Part shown: piece after piece, positions 32,758 through 34,706 of the stretch | Numbering within the stretch: position 1 is the stretch's first letter | Layout: every line of letters begins with the position of its first letter | Assembly: GCA_905215345.1 (NCBI GenBank) | Contig: CAJMPR010000032.1 | Location: 1 to 34,706 of the forward strand | From: an uncultured bacterium | Lineage (GTDB): Bacteria > Bacteroidota > Bacteroidia > Bacteroidales > Bacteroidaceae | Length of the DNA: 34,706 bases | Direction: 5' to 3' | The notes under the pieces: generated by a model | Databases searched by the model: none | What the model saw: the letters and a program-made list of their open reading frames with translations, nothing else | What the model was told of the DNA's origin: nothing | Made by a program: the position numbers and the translations under genes

Positions 32758-34269
32758 TTAAATTCTCAGCACTCCCTTCTGCAATCCGAACTCACGCCAA
32801 CGGCTTATAGGACGTCCGTCGGGCAACTGTGTCGAAGCATTTTCTTCCAGGTTCACCAAATAATCCATATAAGCCGCAATCATAGCGACATTCTCTATCT
32901 CTTCGTTGCTGCCGTTGGAACGCACCAGCATACGAGCGTTCTTCTCTATGAACAATGTGTTATACTCGCCCTTCACAAAATCGGGCACGTGCATAATACG
33001 TTTCAGATAGGCGAGATTCGTTTTCAGTCCGGTTATCTTATACTCGTAAAGCACACGGCGCATGCGCTCAATGGCATATTGGCGGGTGGTTGCCCATACA
33101 ATCAGCTTGCCGATCATCGGGTCATAGTAAATAGGAATTTCATAACCTTCGTACACATAGCTATCGATACGTACACCGATACCGTTCGGCTCGGTCAATT
33201 GTTTGATGATGCCCGGCGAAGGCATGAAATTGTTTTCCGTATCTTCGGCGCAGATACGACACTCTATGGCATGACCGCGCTGGAAGATGTCTTTCTGACG
33301 GAGATGCAGCGGTTTGTCATCGGCTACGGAAATCTGTTCTTTCACCAAGTCCACACCTACCACTTCTTCCGTAATAGGATGCTCCACCTGCAAACGTGTA
33401 TTCATTTCAAGAAAGTAGAAGTTCCTGTTCTTATCTACCAGGAACTCAATAGTACCCGCACCGGAGTAGTTTACGGCTTTAGCGGCGGCAACGGCCTTCT
33501 CTCCCATCTCCCTGCGCAATTCGGGCGTAAGGAAAGGTGACGGGCTTTCTTCCACAATTTTCTGGTGACGGCGTTGCACCGAACACTCACGGTCGAAAAG
33601 ATGAATCACATTGCCATGATTATCGCCCAATATCTGGAACTCTATATGATGCGGTTCTTCTACAAACTTCTCCAGGTACACAGTGTCGTCACCAAATGAG
33701 GACATGGACTCCGAACGTGCCGTATTATATGCTTCCACCACTTCTTCTCCACTGTGGATAAGGCGCATACCCTTGCCGCCACCGCCCATGGATGCCTTCA
33801 GCATCACCGGGTAACCTATCTCGTTACAGATGCGTACGGCCTCTTCAGCACTCTGCAAGGGTTGTTCCGTACCCGGCACTACCGGCACTCCGGCTACAAT
33901 CATCCGTTTGCGGGCAGCTATCTTATCACCCATAGCTTCCATGGTTTCGGCAGAAGGGCCGATGAAGATAATACCCTCTTCCTTGCAGCGGCGGGCAAAC
34001 TCTGCATTCTCCGACAAAAAGCCGTAACCCGGATGAATGGCATCCGCACCGCAATGCTTTGCTACGGCAATAACTTTCTCTATGTTCAGATAACTCTCTT
34101 TTGCCGCAGCCGCTCCTATCGGATAGGCTTCATCGGCATACGCTACATGATGCGAAGCACGGTCGGCTTCGGAAAATATAGCTACGGTCAGTATCCCCAT
34201 TTCCTTGCAGGAGCGCATTACGCGCAGGGCAATCTCACCTCTGTTCGCTATCAATACTTTCTTTATCAT
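32758..34269 (-). CDS. Biotin carboxylase subunit
   Basis: ATP-grasp enzyme that carboxylates biotin with bicarbonate and ATP. The 503 residues begin with KKVLIANRGEIALRVMRSC and contain HPGYGFLSENAEFA, the glycine-rich ASMGGGGKGMR, HIEFQILGD and the catalytic FLEMNTRLQVEHPITE. About 50 residues beyond the usual AccC end (YMDYLVNLEENASTQLPDG and on) are typical of acyl-CoA carboxylase-type subunits. Its ATG lies within the end of the small Cys-rich gene (35-bp overlap), so the two are on one mRNA and probably coupled. The operon reads leftward below a cobalamin riboswitch. Confidence 0.94.
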   Translation of the reverse strand: MIKKVLIANRGEIALRVMRSCKEMGILTVAIFSEADRASHHVAYADEAYPIGAAAAKESYLNIEKVIAVAKHCGADAIHPGYGFLSENAEFARRCKEEGIIFIGPSAETMEAMGDKIAARKRMIVAGVPVVPGTEQPLQSAEEAVRICNEIGYPVMLKASMGGGGKGMRLIHSGEEVVEAYNTARSESMSSFGDDTVYLEKFVEEPHHIEFQILGDNHGNVIHLFDRECSVQRRHQKIVEESPSPFLTPELRREMGEKAVAAAKAVNYSGAGTIEFLVDKNRNFYFLEMNTRLQVEHPITEEVVGVDLVKEQISVADDKPLHLRQKDIFQRGHAIECRICAEDTENNFMPSPGIIKQLTEPNGIGVRIDSYVYEGYEIPIYYDPMIGKLIVWATTRQYAIERMRRVLYEYKITGLKTNLAYLKRIMHVPDFVKGEYNTLFIEKNARMLVRSNGSNEEIENVAMIAAYMDYLVNLEENASTQLPDGRPISRWREFGLQKGVLRI

Positions 34270-34474
34270 TTTCTTTTGATTTATTTATATAAGGAATATT
34301 TCCGGCTGCTAATTGTTTCAAACAAGCACTACATAAGCAATCCGGATAGGTTTCTTTCAGATACGCGTGTTGCTCCGGATTCAACCGGACAGACGCACAA
34401 TGGCACTGTAATATATCGTCGTGCATGCACTCAAATGTTGCACCACAACGAGGACATACCTTTTTCATAGGCAT
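34235..34474 (-). CDS. Small cysteine-rich (CWC-like) protein
   Basis: A 79-residue product with a zinc-ribbon-like start, CPRCGATFECMHDDILQCHC, then CLCSACLKQL. The Cys spacing fits the Cys-rich CWC family, whose function is unknown; here the central motif is CHC. ATG 34474 (MPMKK) or 34468 (MKK) could start it. The second half is charged and low in hydrophobics. It is the first gene after the cobalamin riboswitch and overlaps the biotin carboxylase start by 35 bp. A metal-binding role is plausible; a link to B12 is suggested only by position. Confidence 0.75.
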   Translation of the reverse strand: MPMKKVCPRCGATFECMHDDILQCHCASVRLNPEQHAYLKETYPDCLCSACLKQLAAGNIPYINKSKENDKESIDSEQR

Positions 34475-34478
34475 CTCT

Positions 34479-34556
34479 CATTCCATTAATCAAAACGTTA
34501 ACTTTGGCTTCGTACTATCTTCCTATCCCACGAGTAAAGACAGACTTTAATGAATG
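34479..34556 (-). promoter_or_regulatory. Candidate riboswitch expression platform
   Basis: CATTCATTAA (34556-34547), at the aptamer's 3' edge, can pair with TTAATGGAATG (34489-34479) with one bulged base. The latter overlaps the purine-rich stretch just 5' of the Cys-rich gene's ATG, so pairing would hide the translation start. No U-run terminator is seen. Confidence 0.4.
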
Positions 34557-34706
34557 GCAGGTCTTCTGACTGACTCCTTGTCTTGATGCCTTCCCGATAT
34601 ATAAACACATATCAGTGGCAAAGGTTCTTATCAAGACTTCATATGACGGAGCTTCACAGCAGCGGGACTGTCCGGGATTTACACCCGATTCCCTTTTAAT
34701 CCGGAT
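34556..34706 (-). ncRNA. Cobalamin riboswitch (aptamer, 5' end cut by window edge)
   Basis: On the minus strand the conserved cores occur in order: AAAAGGGAA, GGTGTAAATCCC, CAGTCCCGCTGCTGTGA, the B12-box core GCCACTG (34619-34613), GGGAAGGC and AGTCAGAAGACCTGCC. The first strand of the closing helix is probably just outside the window. It lies 82 nt upstream of the Cys-rich gene and the carboxylase genes, on their strand. Such aptamers normally switch expression off when adenosylcobalamin or a related cobamide binds. Confidence 0.93.

Overview
The window is a chromosomal segment of a Bacteroides-type bacterium (Bacteroidales). This rests on UpxY/UpxZ capsule regulators, an invertible promoter whose arms match the B. 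fragilis Mpi-type site (ARACGTWCGT), promoters of the TTTG-N19-21-TAnnTTTG type, TPR-containing membrane histidine kinases and the gene content overall. No transposase, recombinase, phage gene or CRISPR array is visible.

Layout. (1) 1-7089: the end of an amidase gene, then a compact polysaccharide locus read leftward: upxY, upxZ, initiating sugar-phosphate transferase, Wzx-type flippase, one GT4 glycosyltransferase, a GDP-D-rhamnose synthase (rmd) and GDP-mannose dehydratase (gmd). Upstream lies a 187-bp segment between 23-bp inverted arms. Its best promoter points away from the operon, so the assembled orientation is probably OFF. (2) 7090-7165: tRNA-Gly(CCC). (3) 7315-17660: cobalamin genes cobU-cobT-cobS-cobC rightward and cobQ-cobD-cbiB leftward, with two overlapping TPR histidine kinases between them; the second kinase has lost its ATP-binding motifs. 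(4) 17913-22966: a TolC / HlyD / double ABC-2 permease exporter with no ATPase. (5) 23206-26347: pncB, then cbiA and a PduO-type adenosyltransferase. (6) 26464-28887: an AmgK-like sugar kinase fused to a RapZ C-terminal domain, followed by a MurU-like uridylyltransferase, probably muramic acid salvage. (7) 28900-30588: a YidE/AspT-type transporter. (8) 30695-34706: a biotin-dependent acyl-CoA carboxylase operon (small Cys-rich protein, biotin carboxylase, biotin carrier, carboxyltransferase) preceded by a cobalamin riboswitch on the same strand.

Cobalamin is the main theme. CbiA, CobQ, CbiB, CobD, CobU, CobT, CobS, CobC and PduO carry cobyrinic acid through amidation, adenosylation, aminopropanol attachment and nucleotide-loop assembly. 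None of these biosynthetic genes has a recognisable B12 riboswitch here, while the carboxylase operon does; that operon may feed methylmalonyl-CoA to the B12-dependent mutase pathway.

The least expected structure is repetitive. Palindromes and 7-bp-period repeats sit at gene junctions across 7.8-26.4 kb. One 94-bp palindrome lies inside cobQ and is translated in frame as about 31 extra residues. Others supply the last codons and stop of tolC and hlyD. Two further intergenic arrays have four units each at exact 21-bp and 22-bp periods.
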